From positions 1 through 39,344 of IMG/VR virus record IMGVR_UViG_3300035189_000042: 39,344 nt of DNA. One strand, 5' to 3'. Both the position numbers and the translations under genes were made by a program. Positions 12,783 to 21,551 of this stretch are shown in pieces. How positions within the stretch are numbered: position 1 is the stretch's first letter; the number at the start of each line of letters is the position of its first letter. Under the pieces are notes generated by a model. That model was not told where the DNA came from. It did no database searches and worked only from the letters and a program-made list of their open reading frames with translations. This DNA is from a virus.

Positions 12783-14317
12783 TCGAATCCTTAGACCTCT
12801 CTGAAGCGCGCAGCGCGCTGATGTCCGAACGCAACACCATCGCGCCGGCCGTCAAGGCGCGCTCCAACTTCGCCGCCGCCCGCATGACCCGCACCACCGA
12901 GGATTGGGGCGTCTCCAACAGCTCCGCCGACCTCGACCTCTGGGCGAATCTTTACGCGCTGCGCGGACGAGCGCGCCGCCTGTCGACTAACAACGCCCTG
13001 GTCCGCAAGTACCTCCGCATGTGCCAGAAGAACATCGTCGGCGACAAGGGCATCAAGCTGCAGATGAAGGTCCCGATGAAAAAGGGGAAGAAGCTCAATA
13101 AGAAGCTGAACCTCGAAATCGAAGCTGCCTTCACCCGCTGGTGCCGCAAGGAATTCTGCACCGTCACCGGCAAGCTGTCGTGGGCCATGGCCCAGCGCTT
13201 CGCGGTCGAGCAGTGGAAGCGCGACGGCGAATGCCTGATCCGCATGGTCACCTACGATCGCGGCAACCCGTTCAACTTCTCGCTGCAATTCTTCGATCCC
13301 GACCAGCTCGACCTCAACTACTTCAACTACCTGATGCCCAACGGCAACCAGATCCGCATGGGCGTCGAGACCGATCCCTACGGCAAGCCCGTCGCCTACC
13401 ACCTCTGGAAGCGCCACCCGGCGGAGTACTCGACGGCGCCGCAGTTCCGCATCCGCGTCCCGGCGGAGGAGCTCGTAATGCTCTACAGCGAGCAGCGCGT
13501 CGGCCAGACCCGCGGCTATCCCGAGTTCGCACCGTCCATGATCTCCGTCCACATGATCGGCAAGTACGCCGAGAGCGAGGTCATCGCCGCCCGCATCGCG
13601 ACCGAGAAGATGGGCTTCTTCGAGTCCACCGCCGGCGAAGAGGGTTACACCGGGCCCCGCGACGAAGAGAAGAACCTGGTCATGGAGTCGTCGCCTGGAA
13701 AATTCGAGCAGCTCCCCCAGGGCCTCAGCTTCAAGCCCTGGGACCCGCAGCACCCCACCCAGGCCTTCCCGTTCTTCATGAAGTCGCTGATCCGCATGGC
13801 CGGCGCCGGCATGGACGTGAGCTACGAGGCGCTGGCCAACGATCGCGAAGGCGTCAACTACTCGTCGATCCGCGCCGGGCTGCTCGACGAGCGCGACACC
13901 TGGCGCCTGGAGCAGGACGTCGTCAAGACCGTCTTCTGCCGCGCCATCTTCGAGCGCTGGCTGGAGCACGCCTGGCTCGCCGGCGAGATCAAGCTCGACG
14001 GTTTGCCTTCGGACTATTCCGAGTACGCGTTCTTCCACGCCCGTGGCTGGCCGTGGATCGATCCGCTCAAGGATGCGCAGGCCGCGGTCCTCAACGTCGA
14101 GAACGGCTACGAATCGCAGTCCGAGCAGATGGCTGAGAGCGGCAACGACTTCGAAGAGACGATCGACATGATCAAGTACGAGCAGGATTACGTCGCCGCC
14201 TCCGGAGTCAAGCTCGGCACCGACACCAAGGGCATCGCCGACACCGCAACCGACACCGAGGCCGATGATGCCGCGGCCGCGAGCGGCGGGAAGAAGCCAG
14301 AGACGGGCGGGAATTAG
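12779..14317 (+). CDS. Portal protein (lambda gpB family)
   Basis: A 512-residue protein that forms the dodecameric DNA gate at one capsid vertex. Characteristic stretches include ARMTRTTEDWG, RGRARRLSTNNALVRKYLRM, NIVGDKGIKLQ, ERRW-like WKRDGECLIRMV, FFDPDQLDLNY, IRMGVETDPYGKPVAYHLWK, the VPAEELVMLYSEQRVGQTRG loop and YSSIRAGLLDERDTWR. The length is near lambda gpB (533). The start at 12779 overlaps the gpW-like stop; the long open frame upstream is a shadow. The C-terminal 40 residues are acidic and Ala/Thr-rich and probably disordered. Confidence 0.94.
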   Translation: MIESLDLSEARSALMSERNTIAPAVKARSNFAAARMTRTTEDWGVSNSSADLDLWANLYALRGRARRLSTNNALVRKYLRMCQKNIVGDKGIKLQMKVPMKKGKKLNKKLNLEIEAAFTRWCRKEFCTVTGKLSWAMAQRFAVEQWKRDGECLIRMVTYDRGNPFNFSLQFFDPDQLDLNYFNYLMPNGNQIRMGVETDPYGKPVAYHLWKRHPAEYSTAPQFRIRVPAEELVMLYSEQRVGQTRGYPEFAPSMISVHMIGKYAESEVIAARIATEKMGFFESTAGEEGYTGPRDEEKNLVMESSPGKFEQLPQGLSFKPWDPQHPTQAFPFFMKSLIRMAGAGMDVSYEALANDREGVNYSSIRAGLLDERDTWRLEQDVVKTVFCRAIFERWLEHAWLAGEIKLDGLPSDYSEYAFFHARGWPWIDPLKDAQAAVLNVENGYESQSEQMAESGNDFEETIDMIKYEQDYVAASGVKLGTDTKGIADTATDTEADDAAAASGGKKPETGGN

Positions 14318-14324
14318 CGGAGGT

Positions 14325-14352
14325 TTGACCGCTTTTCCCGTTTACCTCTAAT
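14325..14352 (+). promoter_or_regulatory. Candidate promoter for the protease-capsid gene
   Basis: TTGACC (14325-14330), 16 bases, TCTAAT (14347-14352). The start codon follows 12 bases after the -10 box with no Shine-Dalgarno, so the message would be leaderless or nearly so. It lies in the gap between portal and capsid genes. Confidence 0.55.
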
Positions 14353-14364
14353 CATCACTGCGAC

Positions 14365-16344
14365 ATGCCAGAAGTCGTCGCAGCTCCGGCCACCAACACG
14401 AAGAGGGAACTCCCCGCCCGTCTGCCCATACAGCACCGGGCCTTCGACATGCGCGCCGCGAAGGCCGCCGACGACACCGATCAGGGTCTGGTCGCCATCA
14501 CCTTCAGCTCCAAGAACCCCGTCAAGCGCATGACCTGGGGCTCGATGTGGTGGTACGAGGTCCTGAACCACTCCAAGGGCGCCGTCAACACCGACCGCCT
14601 CACGCAGGGGATTTCGGTGCTCGTCAACCACGACGCCAACCAGCGCGCCGGCATCCTGCAGGACGGAGTCATCGATGAAGGTACAGGCCGCGGCAATATC
14701 CGCTTCAACACAACTCAATTCGGGAAGGATGTCGCTACCGAAGTCCGCGAGGGTACTCTCCCCTTCATCTCCGTCGGCTACATCGTTCACAGCGAAAAAC
14801 GCGCCGAGGACATCGACCCCGCCGACGACGAGGACCCGGACTATCTAGGCACCTACGAAGCCGATTCGTGGGAGCCGATCGAAGTCTCGCTCGTCGCCAT
14901 CCCGGCCGACCCCTCCGTGGGCGTGGGCCGCGACCTATCCCATCTTCCGCAATATCCGGTGCGCTTCGCAGGCGCGCCGGCAGATCCACCGGCTACGGCC
15001 GTAGTCCGCACCAAGGAGCCAACAATGGAACCCACCGCCGTCGTCGTCGTTGCCGATCACACCGAAGTCATCAAGTCCGAGCGCGAGCGCACTCAGGGCA
15101 TCGCCCTCTTGCAGCGCCAGTTTCCTGACATCCTCACCCGCGAGCTCGCCGAGAAGGCTATCGGCGAGGGCCACACCCGCGACGCCGTCGCCGCTCTCGT
15201 GCTCGAAAAGAAGCGCGAGAAGGAAGCCACGCTGAACGCCGGCGGAGCCAACCTCGGCCTCAGCGGCAAAGAGCGCAGCGAGTACAGCTTCATGCGCGTC
15301 ATGCGCGGCGAGCCCGGCATCGAGCGCGAGATCTCGCAGACCATCGCGAAGAGCCTCGGCCGCGAAGCCGCCGGCATCTTCGTCCCCACCAACGAGCCCA
15401 TCTTCCGCCTCACCTCGGCGGAGCAGGCCTCCGGCAAGTACGGCACCCGCGCGCTGGCCACCTCCAGCTCCGGAGCCGGCGGCGCGACCGTCGCGACTGA
15501 ACTGATCGGCTTCCTCGATCTGCTCCGTCCGGCCCTCCGCCTCCCCGGCCTCGGCGCCGAGTTCATGGGCGGCTGCACCAGCAACTTCTCGCTCCCCAAG
15601 ATGACCGGCGACGTCGGCTTCAACTGGGTCGGTGAGAACCCGGGCGCGGACAACACCGACGTCGATCCCACCTTCGGCCAGGTGCAGTTCGCACCGCTCG
15701 GCGCGACGGCATCGACCAGCTGGTCCCGCCAGTTGCTCATCCAGTCCTCGGTCGACGTCGAGGCGAAGGTCCGCAACGCGCTCATCCTCAAGGCTGCGAT
15801 CGGCATTGAGACGGCCGCGCTGCAGGGCTCCGGAGGCACCCAGCCCACCGGTCTGCTCTCCACCACCGGCGTCCACCTGATCGCGCTCGGTACCAACGGC
15901 GCGACTCCCACCAAGCAGAACTTCATCGACATGCTGACGGCGTGCTTCACGGCCAACGCAGTCCTCGGCGACCAGAAGTATCTGCTCACCCCGGAGATCG
16001 CGGGCTACCTCGCCGGTCTGCCGGAGCTGGGCAACACCATCGCGCTCCCGACCTACACCTACCAGGGCAGCGGTGGAATGGGACGCATCAACGGCCACGA
16101 CGCTCCCTGGTCCAACCTGCTGCCCAAGAACCTCGTCAAGGGGACCTCGGGCGCGAACTGCCACGCCGTCGTCGGCGGTTCCTTCAACGCTCTCACGATC
16201 GCGGAGTGGGGCGCGATGGACATCATCCTCGATCCCTACACCAAGTCCAAGCAGAGCCTGATCCAGATCGTCGCGAACTTCCTGATCGACTCCAACTGCA
16301 CCTATCCCCAGGCCTTCTCCACCATCCTGGATGCCCTTGTCTAG
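14365..16344 (+). CDS. Fused prohead protease and HK97-type major capsid protein
   Basis: A 659-residue polyprotein. Residues 20-200 are a caudoviral prohead protease: FSSKNPVKRM, catalytic H89 in SVLVNHDANQR, catalytic S136 in FISVGYIV, and the WEPIEVSLVAIPADPSVGVG ending. Residues 220-315 are helical and charged (ERERTQGIALLQRQFPDIL) like a scaffolding delta domain. Residues 330-659 are an HK97-fold capsid protein (PALRLPGLGAEFMGG, NWVGENPGADNTDVDPTFGQ, SWSRQLLIQSSVD, and a C-terminal YTKSKQSLIQIVANFLIDS). The protease would cut itself and the delta domain away during maturation. A strong internal start at 15025 (see separate entry) would give unfused capsid protein of 439 residues. Fusions of this kind are known in other phages. 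Confidence 0.93.
   Translation: MPEVVAAPATNTKRELPARLPIQHRAFDMRAAKAADDTDQGLVAITFSSKNPVKRMTWGSMWWYEVLNHSKGAVNTDRLTQGISVLVNHDANQRAGILQDGVIDEGTGRGNIRFNTTQFGKDVATEVREGTLPFISVGYIVHSEKRAEDIDPADDEDPDYLGTYEADSWEPIEVSLVAIPADPSVGVGRDLSHLPQYPVRFAGAPADPPATAVVRTKEPTMEPTAVVVVADHTEVIKSERERTQGIALLQRQFPDILTRELAEKAIGEGHTRDAVAALVLEKKREKEATLNAGGANLGLSGKERSEYSFMRVMRGEPGIEREISQTIAKSLGREAAGIFVPTNEPIFRLTSAEQASGKYGTRALATSSSGAGGATVATELIGFLDLLRPALRLPGLGAEFMGGCTSNFSLPKMTGDVGFNWVGENPGADNTDVDPTFGQVQFAPLGATASTSWSRQLLIQSSVDVEAKVRNALILKAAIGIETAALQGSGGTQPTGLLSTTGVHLIALGTNGATPTKQNFIDMLTACFTANAVLGDQKYLLTPEIAGYLAGLPELGNTIALPTYTYQGSGGMGRINGHDAPWSNLLPKNLVKGTSGANCHAVVGGSFNALTIAEWGAMDIILDPYTKSKQSLIQIVANFLIDSNCTYPQAFSTILDALV
15013..15027 (+). 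promoter_or_regulatory. Internal ribosome binding site for unfused capsid protein
   Basis: AAGGAG at 15013-15018 lies 6 bases before the in-frame ATG 15025 (residue 221, MEPTAVVVV), precisely between protease and delta/capsid parts. The upstream start at 14365 has no such site. This would let capsid protein be made in excess over protease, as internal starts do in lambda C/Nu3. Confidence 0.6.
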
Positions 16345-16410
16345 CTAGACGCGTAGCCGGCGGCCGAGGCGAAACTGCCCGGCCGCTACTCACCCACCAA
16401 GTTTTGTCAT

Positions 16411-16429
16411 CCTTCGCCGCAGGCGGAGG
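16411..16429 (+). other. Intergenic hairpin after the capsid gene
   Basis: CCTTCGCC (16411-16418) pairs with GGCGGAGG (16422-16429) with one G-T pair and loop GCA. No T-run follows. A second GC-rich fold around 16355-16390 (GGCCG/CGGCC) lies just before it. Together they could stabilise or attenuate the capsid mRNA. CACAGGAG at 16438-16445 then serves the next gene. Confidence 0.4.
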
Positions 16430-16449
16430 ACCTGCTTCACAGGAGTCTC

Positions 16450-16653
16450 ATGGCAATCCAGCAGATTCAGGGCGGCAGCAAAAAGCTCCGCACCGTCACC
16501 ATCAAGAAATCGGTCCTCGGCCCCGGCGGCGTCCCGCTGCACAAGGGTATGACCGTCCGCATCCCCGAGAACGACGCTTACACCCTCGTCAGCGGCGAAC
16601 AGGCCGGGTACCTCAACACCGAGCAGGAAGCTCGCGCGGCGGCGGCCAAGTAG
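16450..16653 (+). CDS. Small hypothetical head protein
   Basis: A 67-residue protein, beta-rich in the middle (LRTVTIKKSVLGPGGVPLHKGMTVRI is its core, described here by parts) with a helical Glu/Ala C-terminus. AGGAG stands before the ATG. It sits between the capsid gene and a gpFII-like joiner and abuts the latter (stop TAG then ATG), so it is likely a minor head or joining component. No family recognised with certainty. Confidence 0.7.
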   Translation: MAIQQIQGGSKKLRTVTIKKSVLGPGGVPLHKGMTVRIPENDAYTLVSGEQAGYLNTEQEARAAAAK

Positions 16654-16950
16654 ATGTTCGGCGACAGCGATCTGCCCACATTCTTCGGAGACATGGGCGT
16701 CGCCGTCAAGTTCAGCGGCAATAACGGGATGGGCCTCTTCGATCGACCCATCGCCATCAAGCTGGCCGATATGGGCTACGGCGGCATCGAGGCCCAGGCG
16801 CCGATGGTCCGGATCGCGTACAACGCGTTCCCGAACAAGCCCCGTACCGGCGACACGATCTTCGTCGACGGCACGCAGTACACGATTGCTTCGGTCGAGA
16901 CCGAGGGAGATGGAGCGGTGGTGGCGTATGAACTCAAGGCGGTGTCGTAA
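16654..16950 (+). CDS. Head-tail joining protein (gpFII-like)
   Basis: A 98-residue protein with a beta-barrel-like C-terminal half (RTGDTIFVDGTQYTIASVE, then GDGAVVAYELK), which resembles lambda gpFII and related connector proteins that cap the portal complex and receive the tail. Length (lambda FII is 117) and position between capsid and tail terminator agree. It begins directly after the preceding stop and its own stop overlaps the next start (TAATG). Assignment rests on pattern and gene order. Confidence 0.65.
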   Translation: MFGDSDLPTFFGDMGVAVKFSGNNGMGLFDRPIAIKLADMGYGGIEAQAPMVRIAYNAFPNKPRTGDTIFVDGTQYTIASVETEGDGAVVAYELKAVS

Positions 16951-17405
16951 TGCCTCTGAACCCCGGCCCGAGCGTCCCGCCCAGCATCCAGTCGCAGGTC
17001 ATGGCGCGGGTGAAGACGCTTCTCGACGGGGCTGGATTCTGTGCCGCGTACCGCTGCCGGATGACGGCTTTCGATCCTTCGCAGCTGCCGGCGACCAACA
17101 TCTTGCCCGAGGACGGGGAACCGGACTATCTGGACACCGACTCGATCGACCGGATATTTCGCTTCAAGGCTCGCCACATTGCCGTGGCAGTCGACGAGGT
17201 CGACGCCGCGGTGGACTGTCTCTATGTCGCCGGCCAGCGAGCCCTGTTTGCCGATCCCACCCTGGGAGGCCTCGTCCGCATCATCCGCGAGCGCAGCCAG
17301 AAGTGGGAGATGGAAAAGGGTAGCTACGATTCAGTCGCCCTCGCCGTGATCTACGAAGTTGAGTTCGACACCAGCAAGAAAGACCCGAGCATAGCCGGGA
17401 CGTAA
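16950..17405 (+). CDS. Tail terminator / minor tail protein (gpU-like)
   Basis: A 151-residue protein with the alpha/beta layout of tail-completion proteins: an N-terminal helix (PSIQSQVMARVKTLLDG), PATNILPEDGEPDYLD, the strand IFRFKARHIAVAV, LYVAGQRALFADPTLGGLVRI, and the C-terminal strand VALAVIYEVEF. This matches gpU and HK97 gp10-like tail terminators, which cap the tail tube before joining the head. It sits directly before the tail-tube gene, as U does before V. Functional naming is by order and pattern. Confidence 0.7.
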   Translation: MPLNPGPSVPPSIQSQVMARVKTLLDGAGFCAAYRCRMTAFDPSQLPATNILPEDGEPDYLDTDSIDRIFRFKARHIAVAVDEVDAAVDCLYVAGQRALFADPTLGGLVRIIRERSQKWEMEKGSYDSVALAVIYEVEFDTSKKDPSIAGT

Positions 17406-17417
17406 AGGAGCTTCACC

Positions 17418-18089
17418 ATGGCAACGAAAAAGCGGACCGGCGACTTCGCCCAGACCTCAGTCACCAACACCGCCGCCACCACCGGCACAACCGTCAGCGC
17501 CACTGCCACGGTTACGGTGACATCCGCGGCCGGCCTCGCCGTGGGCATGACCGTCGCCGGCAACGGCATCCCCGCGTTGACGACGATCCTCTCCATCGCC
17601 AGCCTGGTGCTCACGCTTTCGGCCAACGCCACGGCTTCGGCTTCCGGCGTCGCGCTCACCTTCACCGGTGAGACGCAGGTCCTCGGCTTGCAGGACTGGT
17701 CGATCAGCTGGAAGCGCAAGACCGTCGATTCCACCACCACCGACGACGGCGACTACGAGGATTCGCTCGAATCGACCAAGAGCTGGACCGTCAAGGCGAA
17801 GTACGCCTACCTGATGGGCGACGCTTCGCAGCAGGCCTACACCCGGGCTGTGCTGGCGCGCGGCGCATCCGGCACCATGGTCTGGAATTTCTTCCCCACC
17901 GACCAGATCGGCGACGACGCCCTCACCGGCACCTGCATCATGGACGGCCTCGAAATCACCGGCGCCGGCACGGGCAAGCTCATCTCCCAGGATGTCTCGC
18001 TCAAGGGCAAGGGCGCGCTGGTTGTCACCCCGCAGCTCGCACCCGTCGCGACCACCACCACCCTCGCCGGCTTCCAGGCGGAGGATTAG
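17418..18089 (+). CDS. Major tail (tube) protein with Ig-like inserted module
   Basis: A 223-residue tail-tube protein. Residues 85-205 are the conserved tube fold (LGLQDWSISWKRKTVDSTTT, SLESTKSWTVKAKYAY, DQIGDDALTGTCIMDGLEIT). Residues 28-83 form a Thr/Ala/Val-rich module (VTVTSAAGLAVGMTVAGNGI, then a TLSANATASASGVALTF end) whose pattern recurs in the fibre at 26775-29258 and the gpL-like protein at 36449-37396. The module would project from the tube surface as lambda gpV's Ig-like domain does, though here it is N-terminal. AGGAGC lies 7 bases before the ATG. A strong hairpin follows the gene. Confidence 0.85.
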   Translation: MATKKRTGDFAQTSVTNTAATTGTTVSATATVTVTSAAGLAVGMTVAGNGIPALTTILSIASLVLTLSANATASASGVALTFTGETQVLGLQDWSISWKRKTVDSTTTDDGDYEDSLESTKSWTVKAKYAYLMGDASQQAYTRAVLARGASGTMVWNFFPTDQIGDDALTGTCIMDGLEITGAGTGKLISQDVSLKGKGALVVTPQLAPVATTTTLAGFQAED

Positions 18090-18114
18090 AAGTCTGGAAG
18101 TTTAGCAGTCTGAC

Positions 18115-18139
18115 GGGCTGGACTTCGGTCCAGCCCTTT
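18115..18139 (+). terminator. UUCG-capped hairpin after the tail-tube gene
   Basis: Perfect 9-base stem GGGCTGGAC (18115-18123) and GTCCAGCCC (18128-18136) around TTCG, followed by TTTC. The cUUCGg tetraloop makes it very stable. The short T-run suggests a leaky terminator or mRNA 3' protection that keeps tube protein in excess over the downstream chaperones. Confidence 0.7.
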
Positions 18140-18156
18140 CAGGCAAAAGGGACCTC

Positions 18157-18615
18157 ATGGATCACAAGCTGCAACGCGGCGCGCACCCGATCACACTCGA
18201 CGGCCGCGAACGCATTCTCTTTTTCGACCTCGCCGCCACCTGGCTGCTCGTGGAGAAATACGGCGTCCACTTCAACACCGCGCTCTACGGCGTCGAGCGC
18301 AATGAGGGAACCACCTCGCTGAAGCTCAAGAGCCTCACCGCGCTGCAATTCTTCCTCTGGGCTGGGCTGCAATCCGACCTGGAGGAAGGCGAGGTCCTCA
18401 CCCTCGAACAAGCCGGCGACTTCATGCGGCCGTGGCTGCTGATCGAGATCTTCAACAAAACCGTCCTCGCGCTTACCGGCCAGATGGTGACTCCGGATCT
18501 TCCACCGGGAAAAACCGACGCGGCCGGCGAACGGTCGACGCCGATCGCGAGGAGCCGGCCGAGTCAAAAGGCTTCAACTTCGAGGAAGCCCAGAGGTTCG
18601 CGCTCGGCGCGTTAG
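18157..18615 (+). CDS. Tail assembly chaperone, short form (gpG-like)
   Basis: A 152-residue protein made by normal decoding. Its conserved part is residues 1-120 (ITLDGRERILFFDLAATWLL, then SLTALQFFLWAGLQSDLEEGE). It would coat the tape measure during tail assembly with the frameshifted form. AAAAGGGA precedes the ATG. The last 33 residues after the slip site are Ser/Arg-rich and without obvious structure, as expected if only the frameshift form uses the other frame. Position between tube and tape-measure genes is the lambda G position. Confidence 0.83.
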   Translation: MDHKLQRGAHPITLDGRERILFFDLAATWLLVEKYGVHFNTALYGVERNEGTTSLKLKSLTALQFFLWAGLQSDLEEGEVLTLEQAGDFMRPWLLIEIFNKTVLALTGQMVTPDLPPGKTDAAGERSTPIARSRPSQKASTSRKPRGSRSAR

Positions 18616-18863
18616 CCTGGTCGATCGCGCAGTTCTGGACGGCGACCGTTCGCGAGTACCACCTGGCGCGCCAGGGCTTCGAGCGCCAGCAGGAGAACCG
18701 GCTGCGCACCGAGGCTAACTGGATGTCCATGATCCTCAGCTCGCAGTCGTCGGAAGGGCCGATCACCGTCGCCGAGCTGCTCGGCGAAGAGGAAGAGACC
18801 GAAGCGCTGGACGAGGCTGAGCGGCGCTGGAATGCAACGCTCGCAAAGAGGGGACTGAACTAG
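18157..18863 (+). CDS. Tail assembly chaperone, -1 frameshift product (gpGT-like)
   Basis: Joining the gpG frame to the -1 frame at the GGGAAAA site (18507-18513) gives a 235-residue protein: 119 residues of G followed by NRRGRRTVDADREEP and a helical T domain (FNFEEAQRFALGALAWSIAQ, then REYHLARQGFERQQENRL) to the stop at 18861-18863. In lambda the GT form binds the tape measure through T while the G part recruits tube subunits. The T frame has no good independent start. The stop abuts the tape-measure ATG at 18864. Confidence 0.8.
18507..18513 (+). promoter_or_regulatory. -1 ribosomal frameshift slippery site
   Basis: GGGAAAA is read in the G frame as G GGA AAA, the canonical X-XXY-YYZ heptamer; lambda uses GGGAAAG at the same place. 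After slippage the next codon is AAC (18513-18515). Confidence 0.82.
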
Positions 18864-21551
18864 ATGGCAACCGGCAGAGGCATCCAGATCGTGATTCAGG
18901 GCGACGGCGATAGCGCAAAAAAAGCGCTCGAAATGGTGCGCGAAAATCTGAAGGAGACCGGCGAGGTAGCTAAACACGAGGCCTCGCAGATCTCCGAGTC
19001 GATGGAAATGGTCACGCACGCCCTGGAGCGTGTCGGCCTGTACATGGGCATCCGCGAGGCGATCGACCTGATGAAGGAGATGGTCGCGGGTTCGGTCGAG
19101 CTCGGCATGGAGATCGGCCACCTGTCGCAGCAGACCGGGATCTCGGCCGAGAACCTCAGCGTGTTGAAGTTTGCCAGCGATGAAACCGGCGTCTCCTTCG
19201 AATCGTTGACCAAGGGGTTCAAGCGCCTATCGACCGAGTATGCCAATGCGAACGCGGGCAACAAAGAGGCGCAGGCCAACTTTCACAAATTGGGCATTTC
19301 CATGGAGGAGGTCCGCTCTCTCGGTCTCGACACGTACGGTCTACTCGCCCTGATGGCCGACAAGTTCAAGGCGATGCCGGACGGCATGGAGAAGAGCGCG
19401 CTGGCCATCACGTTCTTCGGCAAGGCCGGAATGCAGCTCATCCCCTTTCTAAACAAGGGCTCGGACGGTATCACAGAGCTCACGCAAAAGGCCGAGGAAC
19501 TGGGCGTCAAACTCAACGGCGAGATGGTCGAGAGTCTGGAGAATGTCCACTCCGCCGGCATCGAGGCGACTACGGCGTGGCACGGGTTCGCACTCGAACT
19601 CACCGAGACTGCATCGCCCGCCATCGTGGCCGCGACAAATTACATGAAGGATTTGCTGGAGGCCATGCGCGGCCATCCCGGCGCCCTGCTCGCGCCCGAC
19701 GATTCCGAGATCGGGAAATGGACGAAGGACCAGGAAGCGCGCATCAGCGAGATGTACCACCGAGCGGTCGACAAGGGACTGAAGTTGCTTCCTCCCGGCT
19801 GGGAAAAGCTGGTCAACGGGAATGACGATCATGCGCCGCAGGAAGCACCGAAGCCCGCGCCCGTGGCCGATCCGAAGTCGCTGGCGGAAGCTCAGATGGA
19901 TTCCGCCGAGACCCACCTTCTGCAGGCACGCGTCGCCTTCGCTACGAAGTCCAACGCCGCATCCCTGGCGCTGGTGAAGAAAGCCAGCGCAGAGATGTTG
20001 GCCGCGCTCGAAGCTGAGCACGCCTCCGGACTGATCGACGAACAGAAGTACCTCGAAAAGAAGCTGCAACTCATTGAGGCATCCAACCGCGACACCAAGG
20101 CCGCCAATAAGCCGGAGAAGATCAATGACGGCGCCGCGCGTGCCGCGGCTGAGCTCGCCGAGGAGAAAGCCACGGCGCAGGCCGCGGCGATCAAATCGGG
20201 CAACGCGCTGCTACTCGCGCAGATCGAGGCCGGCCACAAGATGTTCCTGATCTCCGACCATGACCTTTACGAGGACCAGGCAATTCTGGCGAAGGCGAAC
20301 GCCGATGCGGAGATCGCCGCTGACGAGTCGAAGGCTGCAACGCTGAGGGCACAGAAAGCCACGCAGCACGCCGCGCTGCTGAAGGCCAAGACTCCCGAAG
20401 CAAAGGACCATGCCGGCGCCGAAGAGTTGCACACTGAAACCGAGCTGCTCAAGGTCGAGGAGAAAATCACCGAGGCGAAGAACAAGCGCGCCGCCATCGA
20501 TCCAGCCCGCGCCGCCGCCGACCAGGAGCGCGCCGCTAATGTGGAACTCGCCACCGCGAAGATGGCGGCCGAGATCGAAGCCGAGACCAACACCAGCATC
20601 TCGGCGCGCCTGGCGCTGCTCCGCCTCGAACTCCAGATCGAGCAGCAGAAGATCGCCGCCACCGCCGGCACCCACTCGCCCGAGTTCGCGCAGGCCGCCG
20701 CGCTCGAAAAGATCAAGGAGACCAAGCTCCAGATTGCCGACGTCGACCGCCAGATCATCGCGATCGAGCAGGACAACACCCGGGCCGTCAGGGAACTCGC
20801 CGACGCCGCGGCCAAGGATCCTCGCTTCAAAGATGCCGCGCAGAAACAGATCAACGCGCTCAACAAGCAGGAGGCGCAGGACCTGAAGGCGCTAGTGGCG
20901 CAGTACGACGCGCTGGCCCAGGAGCTCGGCGGCCCGTTCACCCAGAAGGCCAAGGATCTGCACGCAGAGCTCGACAAGCTGAACCGGCCCACCGACAAAG
21001 ATCCGGCGCAGTTCGCCAAGACCCTCACCGAAGGCATCGAGTCCATGGCGACGCAGATGGCTGAGGCCACGGGGCGCGGCAAGGATTCGTTTCACCAGAT
21101 GGCGCAGTCGATCGAGCAGGACATCATCCGGCTGGCCGCGAAGCTCGCGATGCAGAAGTGGCTCACGCCGCTGCTGATGGGGATCGGCGGCAAAGGCGGC
21201 GGCGCGCCGGCGTCCACCAACGATAACTACGACTTCACCAGCGTGCTCGGATTCGCCGACGGCGGAGATCCTCCGACCGACCGGCCGTCCATGGTCGGCG
21301 AAAACGGTCCCGAGCTCTTCTTCCCGAAGGGGCCCGGAACCGTCACGCCGAATTCCATGCTGTCACAGATCTCCGAGGGCGGGGGAGGCAAGGCGCCCAA
21401 CGTCACCCTGAACGTCACCAACGCCAGCTCGCAGCCGGTCACCGCGCGCACCACCGGCACCAGCTTCGATTCCGACATGAAGCAATTCATCATCCACACG
21501 GTGCTCGAAGACCACGCCTCCGGAGGCCCGATCTCCCAGGCTAACCAGTAA
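18864..21551 (+). CDS. Tape measure protein (gpH-like)
   Basis: An 895-residue protein that sets tail length and probably enters the host envelope during DNA injection. It opens GRGIQIVIQGDGDSAKKALE, a frequent start of tape measures, followed by helical segments with VGLYMGIREAIDLMKEMVAGS and a conserved block LSQQTGISAENLSVLKFAS. Residues 330-730 are long Ala/Glu/Lys coiled coil. The C-terminal part holds the compact LGFADGGDPPTDRPSMVGENG motif typical of lambda-like tape measures. By the lambda ratio (853 residues for about 135 nm) the tail would be of similar length (inference). GAGGGG lies 9 bases before the ATG. Confidence 0.92.
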   Translation: MATGRGIQIVIQGDGDSAKKALEMVRENLKETGEVAKHEASQISESMEMVTHALERVGLYMGIREAIDLMKEMVAGSVELGMEIGHLSQQTGISAENLSVLKFASDETGVSFESLTKGFKRLSTEYANANAGNKEAQANFHKLGISMEEVRSLGLDTYGLLALMADKFKAMPDGMEKSALAITFFGKAGMQLIPFLNKGSDGITELTQKAEELGVKLNGEMVESLENVHSAGIEATTAWHGFALELTETASPAIVAATNYMKDLLEAMRGHPGALLAPDDSEIGKWTKDQEARISEMYHRAVDKGLKLLPPGWEKLVNGNDDHAPQEAPKPAPVADPKSLAEAQMDSAETHLLQARVAFATKSNAASLALVKKASAEMLAALEAEHASGLIDEQKYLEKKLQLIEASNRDTKAANKPEKINDGAARAAAELAEEKATAQAAAIKSGNALLLAQIEAGHKMFLISDHDLYEDQAILAKANADAEIAADESKAATLRAQKATQHAALLKAKTPEAKDHAGAEELHTETELLKVEEKITEAKNKRAAIDPARAAADQERAANVELATAKMAAEIEAETNTSISARLALLRLELQIEQQKIAATAGTHSPEFAQAAALEKIKETKLQIADVDRQIIAIEQDNTRAVRELADAAAKDPRFKDAAQKQINALNKQEAQDLKALVAQYDALAQELGGPFTQKAKDLHAELDKLNRPTDKDPAQFAKTLTEGIESMATQMAEATGRGKDSFHQMAQSIEQDIIRLAAKLAMQKWLTPLLMGIGGKGGGAPASTNDNYDFTSVLGFADGGDPPTDRPSMVGENGPELFFPKGPGTVTPNSMLSQISEGGGGKAPNVTLNVTNASSQPVTARTTGTSFDSDMKQFIIHTVLEDHASGGPISQANQ

